Assembly: GCA_011389815.1 (NCBI GenBank)
Contig: JAABTP010000018.1
Span: 1 to 43,447, forward strand
Direction: 5' to 3'
Length of the DNA stretch: 43,447 nucleotides
From: Desulfobulbaceae bacterium
GTDB lineage: Bacteria; Desulfobacterota; Desulfobulbia; Desulfobulbales; Desulfobulbaceae
Shown here: positions 24,757 through 33,004 of the stretch, in pieces
Numbering within the stretch: position 1 is the first letter of the stretch
How the letters are laid out: each line of letters begins with the position of its first letter
Position numbers and translations under genes: made by a program
Notes under the pieces: model-generated
Databases searched by the model: none
Told to the model about the DNA's origin: nothing
What the model saw: the letters and a program-made list of their open reading frames with translations, nothing else

Positions 24757-24843
24757 GTTTTACCTTGTAGTACTGTTACTCAATAATTAATCAAGCCGAA
24801 TAAATGTTGGGCTGATTGGTTTGGGTAAGGAGTTTATGACATA

Positions 24844-26010
24844 ATGAGTACATCAAAAAGTTTGTCTGCAAAACCATGTGTTCTTTTAATCCGGTCCTAT
24901 GAACACATTTTTTTTCAGGCGTACTTATCCCGTGCATTGTCACAGAGCGACACCTGTGAGTTTCGACAGTATCCCAGAATACCTCATGATCAGGGAAAGA
25001 GCTTGAAGAAGCTTTTCTTCTCGGAAGAGGCTTGGGATAATTTGCACAATAATGTGATTGAGACAAGAAAAGAGTTTATTGAGTTACTTCAGCAGGGATA
25101 TTTTGACATTATCTTGCTGTCAGACTGCGATGCATCGTTTTTTATCAAGCCTCATTCGATCAGGCGAAAAATTCGCGCAATAGCTGATTTTATTTATCGA
25201 TTTTTTCATTTTGGTGTTAACTTGTCACGCAAACATTATGCCTATGAGCATTGCATGCCGTATACGTTGTCGGAATTGCGTAAATTCGCACCAGTAGCGG
25301 CAATTGATCTGAGTGAGCCAGCTTGTTTGTCTCAATCTGGTCGAAGGGTGTTTGAGGAATCTACGTTGTTTTTCAAACGAGAACTTCCGTATGACCGTTA
25401 CTTTATGTATTACCCTGATCGGCCTGCTCCCTGGAAAGAGTGGCGGAAAAAACTGTTACCTTTCTTTGACAAGGTTTATGGTATACCCTTGGGCATTGAA
25501 GATGATAAGTATTTTGCATTGAAGCGACTCCGTCACGCTGAAAAAGATATAGATGTATTTATTTCTGGTGCTGTAAGCAATACGCAGCGTAAAACTGCTA
25601 TTGCATTGCTGGATGAAATTCGGGCCGAGAAAGAATGGAATATTGTAATGCTTGACCATGTGTCATTTGATGAATACTGCGAGTTGGTTGCTCGCAGTAA
25701 GGTTACGATATCAATTGGCGGTTCAAGATGGGAGTGTTTCCGGCACTATGAGGCTGTTGCGCTAGGTAGTGTGCCTTTAATGAATCGCCCGAATATTGAT
25801 GCTGTGTGGTGGAATGACCTTCCAGAAGCCATTTTCTTTGAAAATAATTTTTCAAATTTCTGTTTGCGCATAGATGAATTATTGACAAAAAGCGAGTTGA
25901 GAGAAGAGTGCTTCACTCAGCTTGAAAAGCGCATAGAGGGTGATATGCTGCACTCTACAGTTCTTGATTACGTTGTATCCAAAATGATTAACTTTAAAAA
26001 GTTCAAATGA
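24844..26010 (+). CDS. GT-B-like glycosyltransferase, family uncertain
   Basis: 388 residues. The C-terminal region has IDVFISGAVSNTQRKTAI and SIGGSRWECFRHYEAVALGSVPLMNRP (near residue 292), which resembles the donor-domain glutamate region of exostosin- or GT1-like transferases. The N-terminal half is atypical, rich in Phe/Arg/Tyr, and lacks the glycine loop of GT4 enzymes. A GGAG precedes the ATG by about 14 bases. Between two GT2 genes and the nonulosonic-acid module, it could transfer the nonulosonic acid or an adjoining sugar, but nothing in the sequence proves this. Confidence 0.6.
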   Translation: MSTSKSLSAKPCVLLIRSYEHIFFQAYLSRALSQSDTCEFRQYPRIPHDQGKSLKKLFFSEEAWDNLHNNVIETRKEFIELLQQGYFDIILLSDCDASFFIKPHSIRRKIRAIADFIYRFFHFGVNLSRKHYAYEHCMPYTLSELRKFAPVAAIDLSEPACLSQSGRRVFEESTLFFKRELPYDRYFMYYPDRPAPWKEWRKKLLPFFDKVYGIPLGIEDDKYFALKRLRHAEKDIDVFISGAVSNTQRKTAIALLDEIRAEKEWNIVMLDHVSFDEYCELVARSKVTISIGGSRWECFRHYEAVALGSVPLMNRPNIDAVWWNDLPEAIFFENNFSNFCLRIDELLTKSELREECFTQLEKRIEGDMLHSTVLDYVVSKMINFKKFK

Positions 26011-26127
26011 GATCATCAATCTTGGATTTTATTAATAATGATGGTCCGGTAAAAAGTCAGAAATCAGTAAATCGCTAAGGATAAGTCAACGAGTTACAAT
26101 TTTGGAGTCAAATCAAGGAGCAGTGGA

Positions 26128-27201
26128 ATGTTGAAAAATGAAAATTCTGTTGAAGTTGTGATTTACGGTGCCGGGTCCATAGGTAACCATATGGCACATG
26201 CTTGCCGTAACAAGGATTGGCATGTGACCATGGTGGACCCAGATTCGGTTGCACTTGAAAGAACCCGCAGGGAGATATATCCATCTCGGTACGGTCAGTG
26301 GGACGAGAGTATAGACCTGGTATTTCCTGATGATGTGGATGGTACAGCCGATCTGGTGATCATTGGCACGCCGCCTGATTTGCATATGGAAATTGCAAGC
26401 GCGGTTTTACGGGGGCAGCCACCACAGGTGATGTTGATAGAAAAGCCTTTGTGTACGCCCGATCTAGACGGATATGAGGAGGTCGCTGCGCTCGTAAAAA
26501 AAACGGGTACAATTGTTTTGACTGGTTATAATCATGTTGTGACCAAAAACACAAAGAAAGCAGAACAAATCTTGACTTCACATGATTTTGGAAAGCCACA
26601 AACGATCATGGTTCGTTGGCTTGAGCACTGGGGTGGGATTTTTGGGGCTCATCCCTGGCTGAGTGGACCGTCAGATAGCTATCTCGGATACTCCGTGCGG
26701 GGCGGTGGTGCTTGCGGAGAACATTCTCACGGCATCAATCTATTTCAGCATTTTGCACGTTTTTTAGGGCAAGGAGATATTAAAAAGGTATCGTGCATGA
26801 TGAGTGAGGTAGAAGATGGTGCTGCGCAATACGACAGGGTCAGCTCGTTGAATGTGCAAACGGACAGTGGCATGACTGGATTGGTTGTTCAGGATGTGGT
26901 GACCGAACCAGCAGTTAAGATGCTACGCATTCAGTTTGAAAAAGGGTACTTGGAATGGTATGCGAGCTATGACGCTGACCACGACGCAGTGCTTTGGCAA
27001 TGTGAGGGAAAACAGGCTGAAGCATATTTAATTCCTCGTGAGCGTCCCGATGATTTCGTGGGGGAAATTGATGAAGTCGAGCGGATACTACAAGGAAGCA
27101 GGACAGGCGGTGCCATTTCCCTTGAAGCTGGATATCAGACCATGAGAGTGATTGGGGCGGCATATTCCTCGCACCGTTCCGGTCAGACCGTCGAACTATA
27201 A
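26128..27201 (+). CDS. Gfo/Idh/MocA family oxidoreductase
   Basis: 357 residues. The Rossmann motif IYGAGSIGNHMA lies at 12-23, EKPL at 105-108 and a GGACGEHSHGIN segment near 192 carries the catalytic-type histidines. AAGGAGCAGTGGA stands directly before the ATG. It precedes the NeuB-type synthase by 35 bases, and similar oxidoreductases occur beside legionaminic/pseudaminic-type genes (PtmF-like), so it may act on a nonulosonate precursor. The reaction is inferred from location. It is unrelated in layout to the fused oxidoreductase at the start of the window. Confidence 0.85.
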   Translation: MLKNENSVEVVIYGAGSIGNHMAHACRNKDWHVTMVDPDSVALERTRREIYPSRYGQWDESIDLVFPDDVDGTADLVIIGTPPDLHMEIASAVLRGQPPQVMLIEKPLCTPDLDGYEEVAALVKKTGTIVLTGYNHVVTKNTKKAEQILTSHDFGKPQTIMVRWLEHWGGIFGAHPWLSGPSDSYLGYSVRGGGACGEHSHGINLFQHFARFLGQGDIKKVSCMMSEVEDGAAQYDRVSSLNVQTDSGMTGLVVQDVVTEPAVKMLRIQFEKGYLEWYASYDADHDAVLWQCEGKQAEAYLIPRERPDDFVGEIDEVERILQGSRTGGAISLEAGYQTMRVIGAAYSSHRSGQTVEL

Positions 27202-27236
27202 AAATCTGTTGCAAAAAAAGGAGAAACAAAGCCAAA

Positions 27237-28751
27237 ATGAAGAATTTTGATTTTAACAACCTTTATATTCTTGATCTTGCTAATAATCATCAAGGGGATG
27301 TTTTGCATGGGCTGAATATTATTGAGGGATGTGCCGGAGCGGTAAAGTCCTGTGGTGTGCGTGCGACGGTGAAATTTCAGTTTCGCCAGCTTGAAACCTT
27401 CATCCATCCTGATTTCCAGTCTCGGAAAGATTTGCCCCATATTCCGCGTTTCATGGAAACAGCACTTAGCAAGGAACAGTTTTCCAAAATGGCTGTTGCG
27501 GTGAAAGATGGGGGAATGATTACCATGGCGACCCCCTTTGACGAGGAGTCAGTTGATGTCATTGAGGAATTGGAACTTGATGTGATTAAGATTGCCAGTT
27601 GTTCCGCTACAGATTATCCGTTACTGAAACGGGTGGTTCGTGCGCGGCGGCCGATAGTCGCTTCTACGGCCGGACTAAGTATCGGAAAAATTGATCGACT
27701 GATCAATTTTCTTGAAACACATGAGGCTGAGTTTGCCATCATGCACTGTGTAGCTCTTTACCCTACAGCCAATGATCGCTTAAATTTGAATCAGATTTCA
27801 TATCTTCGCCAACGATACCAAGGGGTTCCTGTAGGTTTTTCCACGCATGAGGAACCTGAAAATATGAATGCCGTGCAGATAGCGGCGGCAAAAGGTGCGC
27901 TATTGTTTGAGCGTCATGTGGGACTAAATACCGATAAATATAAGCTCAACGCCTATTCTTCAACTCCAGACCAAATCAAACGATGGATACAGGCATCTCT
28001 TGAGGCGCAGACAATTTGCGGGGGAGAGGGAAGGGGACCAGCCTCACCCGCAGAGAATGTGTCGCTTCGTTCTCTTATGCGAGGGGTTTACGCAAAGGAT
28101 TCCCTAAAAGCAGGAGATGTAATCAGCCGTGAGAATGTATTTTTTGCAATGCCGTTGCAGGACAATCAGATGACTTCTGGTGATTGGCACTCAGGAATGA
28201 CGGCTGATAGAGATTACCTATCAGGTGAGGCTTTGCAAGAACAGATATCCACCTTCCGCCCGACGCCTGAAAGTATGATTTTTCAGATTATGCTGCAAGT
28301 AAAAGGTATGCTGCGTGAAGCGCAGGTACCTGTAGGGCAAGGAATGCCCGTAGAATTATCGCATCATTATGGTCTTGATCGTTTCCGTGAATTCGGCTGC
28401 ACGATTGTTGATTGCGTGAACCGCTCTTATTGTAAAAAATTGCTAGTAATGCTTCCGCGACAAAAACATCCCTATCACTACCATGCAAAAAAAGAAGAAA
28501 CATTCCAGTTATTGCATGGAGACTTAGAAATTTGTCTTGATGGGCATGTAAAGAAGCTGGAATTGGGCGAGACCGTTTTGGTGGAACCGGGAATGTGGCA
28601 TAAATTTCACACACTGGATGGTGCTATCATGGAAGAAATTTCCTCGACCCACTACAATGATGACTCGTTTTATGATGATGAACTGATTGCTAAAATATCT
28701 AGGGAACACAGAAAAACCGTCCTAGAAATGCAACTGATTAATAGTTGGTGA
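27237..28751 (+). CDS. NeuB-type nonulosonate synthase with SAF domain and fused C-terminal cupin
   Basis: 504 residues in three parts. Residues 1-260 are the NeuB TIM barrel, with LANNHQGD (14-21), IKIAS near 117-121, MHCVALYPT, FSTHEEP (201-207) and FERHVGL (224-230). Residues ~278-342 are the SAF (antifreeze-like) domain with LKAGDVISRENV. Residues ~370-490 are an added cupin, with HYH at 414-416, E421 and PGMWH ending at H455, matching a metal-binding site; it resembles D-lyxose-isomerase-like cupins. NeuB enzymes condense PEP with a mannose- or ManNAc-type sugar to give a nine-carbon keto acid. The ordinary family length is about 340-350, so the cupin is an extension. GGAGAAA is the ribosome binding site. 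Confidence 0.88.
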   Translation: MKNFDFNNLYILDLANNHQGDVLHGLNIIEGCAGAVKSCGVRATVKFQFRQLETFIHPDFQSRKDLPHIPRFMETALSKEQFSKMAVAVKDGGMITMATPFDEESVDVIEELELDVIKIASCSATDYPLLKRVVRARRPIVASTAGLSIGKIDRLINFLETHEAEFAIMHCVALYPTANDRLNLNQISYLRQRYQGVPVGFSTHEEPENMNAVQIAAAKGALLFERHVGLNTDKYKLNAYSSTPDQIKRWIQASLEAQTICGGEGRGPASPAENVSLRSLMRGVYAKDSLKAGDVISRENVFFAMPLQDNQMTSGDWHSGMTADRDYLSGEALQEQISTFRPTPESMIFQIMLQVKGMLREAQVPVGQGMPVELSHHYGLDRFREFGCTIVDCVNRSYCKKLLVMLPRQKHPYHYHAKKEETFQLLHGDLEICLDGHVKKLELGETVLVEPGMWHKFHTLDGAIMEEISSTHYNDDSFYDDELIAKISREHRKTVLEMQLINSW

Positions 28752-28756
28752 TTGCA

Positions 28757-29362
28757 ATGCGTTATCGTGTTGTGGTGTTTGATTATGACGGTACGCTGGT
28801 GATGTCTAATGACATCAAGCGTGATGCTTATTTTCGTGCTATACCAGAGTATGGAAATATTTTAGACACGGTTTTGCGAATGAATCCAGGGGACACGAGG
28901 CGAGAGATAATTCGTAAAGTGCTGCTATCCATAGACCCCGATTGGGCAATGGGCGAAGAATTATCATCTCGTATTGAGGAAGTTGCTGAAAGATATGATA
29001 TTATTGCGACCAAAGGGGCTTCTGAGTGTCCAGAACGATCAGGCGCAACAGCTTGTTTGAAGCGGCTGTCAGAACATGTGCCCTTGTATTTGTTGTCTGC
29101 AACACAGCAAGATAGTTTGGAAAGAATTGTTGATTACAGGGAATGGCGCAGTTTTTTTCAACGAGTCGTTGGTGTTACTGTCTCCGAAAAAGCAGGCATG
29201 TTGAAATCGTTTGCAGTTGAGCAGTATGTTCATATGGATGATATTCTGATGGTTGGTGATAGTGATTTTGATCGGGACGCAGCATGCAGTGCAGGTGCAG
29301 CCTATTTCCATATGGCATCTGGTAACACCATGCAGGATCTCATCCGTTTCCTGAATTCTTAG
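28757..29362 (+). CDS. HAD-superfamily phosphatase
   Basis: 201 residues from ATG 28757; in-frame TTG 28745 and GTG 28748 overlap the upstream stop and are possible starts. FDYDGTL (8-14) provides the nucleophile D9 and acid D11, LSAT is motif II, and ILMVGDSDFDRDAA is the C-terminal metal-binding motif. The cap is small and helical. Between NeuB and NeuA it is the right kind of enzyme to remove the 9-phosphate of a nonulosonic acid 9-phosphate, as in Kdn or mammalian-type sialic acid synthesis. This suggests a phosphorylated six-carbon substrate for the synthase (inference). Confidence 0.85.
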   Translation: MRYRVVVFDYDGTLVMSNDIKRDAYFRAIPEYGNILDTVLRMNPGDTRREIIRKVLLSIDPDWAMGEELSSRIEEVAERYDIIATKGASECPERSGATACLKRLSEHVPLYLLSATQQDSLERIVDYREWRSFFQRVVGVTVSEKAGMLKSFAVEQYVHMDDILMVGDSDFDRDAACSAGAAYFHMASGNTMQDLIRFLNS

Positions 29363-29384
29363 CGAGAGAAATAGATAAAGTAGG

Positions 29385-29534
29385 ATGACAGATTACCCGA
29401 TTTGCGTAGAGGTTCAATTCCATATTTTCGACAAATGGACTGCAATCATGTGGCGTTTGGATGCCAATACGAAAAAAAACTTACAAATCTTGCACATCAA
29501 CTTGTTTGGTTATGATAATGACGGAGATTCCTAA
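29385..29534 (+). CDS. Possible 49-residue small protein
   Basis: ATG 29385 to TAA 29534 fills nearly the whole gap between the phosphatase and the CMP-sugar synthetase. The peptide has mixed hydrophobic and charged content (IFDKWTAIMWRLD) and no recognisable motif. The ribosome binding site is poor (AGG directly before ATG). The fit to the gap is the only support; it may be chance. Confidence 0.2.
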   Translation: MTDYPICVEVQFHIFDKWTAIMWRLDANTKKNLQILHINLFGYDNDGDS

Positions 29535-29536
29535 AT

Positions 29537-30265
29537 ATGTATCATGATAAACGCATTTTAGCCGTTGTGCCTGCCCGCGGTGGTAGTAAGGGCATTCCGT
29601 TGAAGAATATTCATCTACTGGCAGGTAAACCATTAATTGCCTATACTGGTGATGTTTTAAAACATCTGCCAGAAGTGGATCGCGCCGTTGTGTCAACGGA
29701 TCATGATGGTATTGCTGATTTGGCAGAGCAAAACGGGATTCCAGCACCGTTTCGACGACCACCAGATCTGAGTGGAGATCGCGTTGCTGACTGGGATGTT
29801 TTGTTGCATGCTCTGCAAGCCATGGAGGCAATTGACAGTTGTATCTACGACATTGTTCTGATGCTGCAACCTACCTGCCCGCTTAGGACGGCGGAGCATG
29901 TGCGGAAGACTTTTGAAAAGCTTATTGAAGGACACTTCGATTCTGTTTGGACGTTAAGCCCGACGGACAGCAAGGCTCATCCTCTTAAACAGTTAATTCT
30001 TCAAGATGGGAACATTGATTTCTATGATGCGCGCGGGCGAAATATTATTTCGCGTCAACAGTTGGAGCCTGTATACCATCGGAATGGCGCTTCATATGCA
30101 ATCACACGATCCTGTATTTTAGAACAGCGCTCAATAATGGGGCAAAATTGTGGTTTTGTGGTCATCTACGATGCTCTTGCCAATATCGACACGCTGGATG
30201 ATATTCGCTACGCAGAATTCATAATGATAAGTGAACATCACGATCAGAGTAGTAATGCGTGCTGA
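29537..30265 (+). CDS. neuA: CMP-nonulosonate (acylneuraminate) cytidylyltransferase
   Basis: 242 residues. VPARGGSKGIPLKN (11-24) is the CTP-binding signature, MLQPTCPLR and YHRNGASYAITR are the further family motifs, and NIDTLDDI near the C-terminus carries the metal-binding aspartates. It activates the keto sugar acid as its CMP derivative for transfer by a glycosyltransferase. It completes the synthase, phosphatase, activation series begun at 27237. Whether the substrate is sialic acid, Kdn or a legionaminic-type sugar is not decided. The gene overlaps the next one by 11 bases. Confidence 0.92.
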   Translation: MYHDKRILAVVPARGGSKGIPLKNIHLLAGKPLIAYTGDVLKHLPEVDRAVVSTDHDGIADLAEQNGIPAPFRRPPDLSGDRVADWDVLLHALQAMEAIDSCIYDIVLMLQPTCPLRTAEHVRKTFEKLIEGHFDSVWTLSPTDSKAHPLKQLILQDGNIDFYDARGRNIISRQQLEPVYHRNGASYAITRSCILEQRSIMGQNCGFVVIYDALANIDTLDDIRYAEFIMISEHHDQSSNAC

Positions 30266-31610
30266 TATGGATTTGATAGTTCCTATAGAGACCAAGGTGC
30301 GCGAGTTTCACGCCAAGGCATATTTAGCGACAGTTGCAGCAGAGCGTGGGTTCAAGGTTTGCATTGGAGATGCTCGTTCGATAAGGCGGCGTCTTGGCTG
30401 GTTGCCTGTTGGTGCGTATTTTCTGGACAAGTCTGTGGTTCCGAACCGAACTGATCTTTTTCGTTACTATCGTGCGCTTGGACTAAGAGTCGTGGCGTGG
30501 TGTGAAGAAGGTTTTTCATTAGTTGATAAGGATGCCTATCTCCGGCATCGAATTAACCCAGATGCACTGTCTCAGACCGAGTCGTTCTTTACATGGGGTC
30601 CATACCAATCCTCAATAATCAAAAACCGTTATCCAGAATTAGCAGGGCGAATTGCAGATACAGGTAATCCTCGAATCGACATTCTTCATTTACCGGCAAG
30701 GAGCGTCTTTAATGAGCAGGCAAAGCTGCTGCGGCAACAATATCCACATATGATCCTGATAAACACGAACTTTTCTATGTGTAATCATAAGAAAGGACGC
30801 ATGGGATACATAGAACTGCTCAAAAGTGGAGGCAAGATCTCGACAACGGAAGATGAGGAATTTGCAAAAGGGTGGATGAAGCATAAAGAAAATCTTTTTA
30901 TAGCTTTTAAAAAGCTTGTATTCACATTGAGTCAGGAATTTGGTGACCGGAAAATTATAATTAGGCCTCATCCGTCAGAAAATCACGATGTATATCGTGA
31001 TTTATATAAAGATGTAATAAACGTTGATGTCATACACGAAGGCAATGTCATTCCGTGGCTTATGGCAGCCGACATTGTGATTCATAATGGCTGCACCACT
31101 GCGGTTGAGGCTTGTTTGCTTGATCGCCCTGTGCTTGCTTATCGTCCATTTGTCTCGGATCGATTCGATATTGATTTCCCTAACCAAGTGAGTGTTGATG
31201 TATCAACAGAGGAAGATGTCGTCTCATGCATTCATTCAAACAGCCAAATTGAGCGTGCTGAGCGTGATGTAACGCTCCAAAGATATATCCATAAGGTCAA
31301 AGACAGTCATGCAGATGCAATTGTTGATCTTCTGTATCAAAAGTGGGAAAGCGGCACTGAATTCTCTATGCCCCTGCGTTTGTTGATGGAGATGAGACGA
31401 CTTGCCTTTCGACTTCGCATGTGGCGAGCATGTTCTTACGATTCAGAGTCAATTTATGAAAAACAGAAGTTTGGAAAATTGGAACGAAAGGAGTTGTTAG
31501 AAGTGGTGAACCATTTTTCTTCAAATCGCAAACCAAAACATTCTTATGATGTGCATCAGATTTGGAAAAATTGCTTTGTCGTGAAAAAGGCAACCGAATA
31601 TGAGTCTTAA
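30255..31610 (+). CDS. Surface carbohydrate biosynthesis protein (GT-B-like)
   Basis: 451 residues from ATG 30255; GTG 30231 and ATG 30267 are alternatives, and none has a strong ribosome binding site. Characteristic segments are IVPIETKVREFHAK at the N-terminus, GNPRIDIL near 136, IIIRPHPSEN near 234 and HNGCTTAVEA near 277. These match the surf_polysacc-type proteins found next to NeuA/NeuB genes. The fold resembles CDP-glycerol glycerophosphotransferase/GT-B enzymes, so it may transfer the CMP-activated nonulosonic acid; that is an inference from family location. Overlaps the next gene by 11 bases. Confidence 0.78.
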   Translation: MRADMDLIVPIETKVREFHAKAYLATVAAERGFKVCIGDARSIRRRLGWLPVGAYFLDKSVVPNRTDLFRYYRALGLRVVAWCEEGFSLVDKDAYLRHRINPDALSQTESFFTWGPYQSSIIKNRYPELAGRIADTGNPRIDILHLPARSVFNEQAKLLRQQYPHMILINTNFSMCNHKKGRMGYIELLKSGGKISTTEDEEFAKGWMKHKENLFIAFKKLVFTLSQEFGDRKIIIRPHPSENHDVYRDLYKDVINVDVIHEGNVIPWLMAADIVIHNGCTTAVEACLLDRPVLAYRPFVSDRFDIDFPNQVSVDVSTEEDVVSCIHSNSQIERAERDVTLQRYIHKVKDSHADAIVDLLYQKWESGTEFSMPLRLLMEMRRLAFRLRMWRACSYDSESIYEKQKFGKLERKELLEVVNHFSSNRKPKHSYDVHQIWKNCFVVKKATEYES

Positions 31611-32874
31611 TAAATCTGATTATATATGCATGCTAATCTATCACTATTGGCCAGATAAGGTTGGTGGAGCAGAGCAATCTTGTCGACGACTAGCTGCGGG
31701 CCTAGCGGAGCATGGATATAAATGCATAGTCCTGACTGCACGAACTAACTTGCTCTATTCCCGTATAGAAAAAGATGGCAATGTTACTATCAGGCGTTTT
31801 TTTGTTCCTGAGGCTTGGGTTGCCGTGTTGAGAAGTATTGTCGGGTTCTTTCAAAGCTCAAAAACGCAAAGCAACGACCATTCAAATTCACCTTCGCGTC
31901 CAAAGGAACCTCTCAGGAAAACAATTGGGTTGGATGTGATCCTGTCTCGGTTGCTGAAATATTGGAACAGCCTATTTTTCATGTCAGGGGTTTCTATGTG
32001 GTGTTTCTGGCACCGAAAGCGTATAAGTATTTTGCATGTGCATACTTCAGATTGGATTGCGGGGGTAGCTGGTTGGCTTTGTCATTGGCATGGTATCCAT
32101 GCGCTGTGCAAGGAATCGACCTTTCCCGCTTTGCCGGAATATACTCAAGGCATTCCGTTTCGGAGTGCCTTGAATATGTGGCGCAAACGATTGCCGTTTA
32201 TTGCACAAAACCCGAACGTTAAAGAAGACCTGGTGGCGAAGGGCATTAGACAGGATTGTGTTTTTGTTATCCCTAACCCAATTCCTATTTGTGGTATTGA
32301 ACGACATGAGCATCAAAGTCCCTTCGTGTTATGGATTGGCAATGCATCGCAAGGAATTGACACGAAAGGATTGGATGTACTGGCGAGTTCGTGGGAAAGA
32401 ATCAAGCATGAATGCCCGTCGGCAACATTGGCCTTACTTGGAGCTGGGGTAGACGACAAGGTTCACTCTCTTTTTGATTCCCAAAATTCAAATGGTGTTG
32501 AATTTTTTGGTTATGTTGATGATGTCAATATCTGGATTAAGCGAGCTTGGGTTGTTGTTTTACCATCGCGACGAGAAGGAATGTCGAATGCGCTTTTAGA
32601 GTCGATGGCGTTAGGAGTTCCTGTTGTTGCATCCAATATTCCCGGCAACAAGTATATTGTTAAGCATGACATAACAGGCCGGCTTTTTTCATCTGAAGAC
32701 TCTTCTTCATTGACTCAGGAAGTTTTAAAACTCATAGATAGCCCAGATGAGCGTAAAAGGTTAGGAGATTCTGCTCAACAATATGTAGTGGACCATTACG
32801 ATAAGAGTTCTGTAGTATTGAAAACCATCGCATGTTATGAATCCCTGCATAAAGGAAGTATTCCTGGTTGTTGA
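31600..32874 (+). CDS. Glycosyltransferase family 4
   Basis: 424 residues, GT-B. IYHYWPDKVGGAEQSCRRLA is the N-terminal acceptor-side motif, and PSRREGMSNALLESMALGVPVV near 322-343 contains the E-x7-E donor motif. It resembles the GT4 encoded at 34068 in many landmarks (HYWPDK.GGAE / KYYPVF.GGAE, IAGV/IAGAVAW, CKE.TFP/CKEADFP), so the two are probably paralogs separated by the sulfotransferase gene. Translation is coupled to the upstream gene by an 11-base overlap. Confidence 0.88.
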   Translation: MSLNKSDYICMLIYHYWPDKVGGAEQSCRRLAAGLAEHGYKCIVLTARTNLLYSRIEKDGNVTIRRFFVPEAWVAVLRSIVGFFQSSKTQSNDHSNSPSRPKEPLRKTIGLDVILSRLLKYWNSLFFMSGVSMWCFWHRKRISILHVHTSDWIAGVAGWLCHWHGIHALCKESTFPALPEYTQGIPFRSALNMWRKRLPFIAQNPNVKEDLVAKGIRQDCVFVIPNPIPICGIERHEHQSPFVLWIGNASQGIDTKGLDVLASSWERIKHECPSATLALLGAGVDDKVHSLFDSQNSNGVEFFGYVDDVNIWIKRAWVVVLPSRREGMSNALLESMALGVPVVASNIPGNKYIVKHDITGRLFSSEDSSSLTQEVLKLIDSPDERKRLGDSAQQYVVDHYDKSSVVLKTIACYESLHKGSIPGC

Positions 32875-33004
32875 AATCATCGTAGAGTAGCGATTATATA
32901 GATCGCATTTCGTAATTATTAAGTCTAAGATTTACTTTACTGAGCTTGATAGATCGTCTTGGTTTCGTGTCAGTGCTCATGTCGATTACGCAGATAGGAA
33001 GAAC

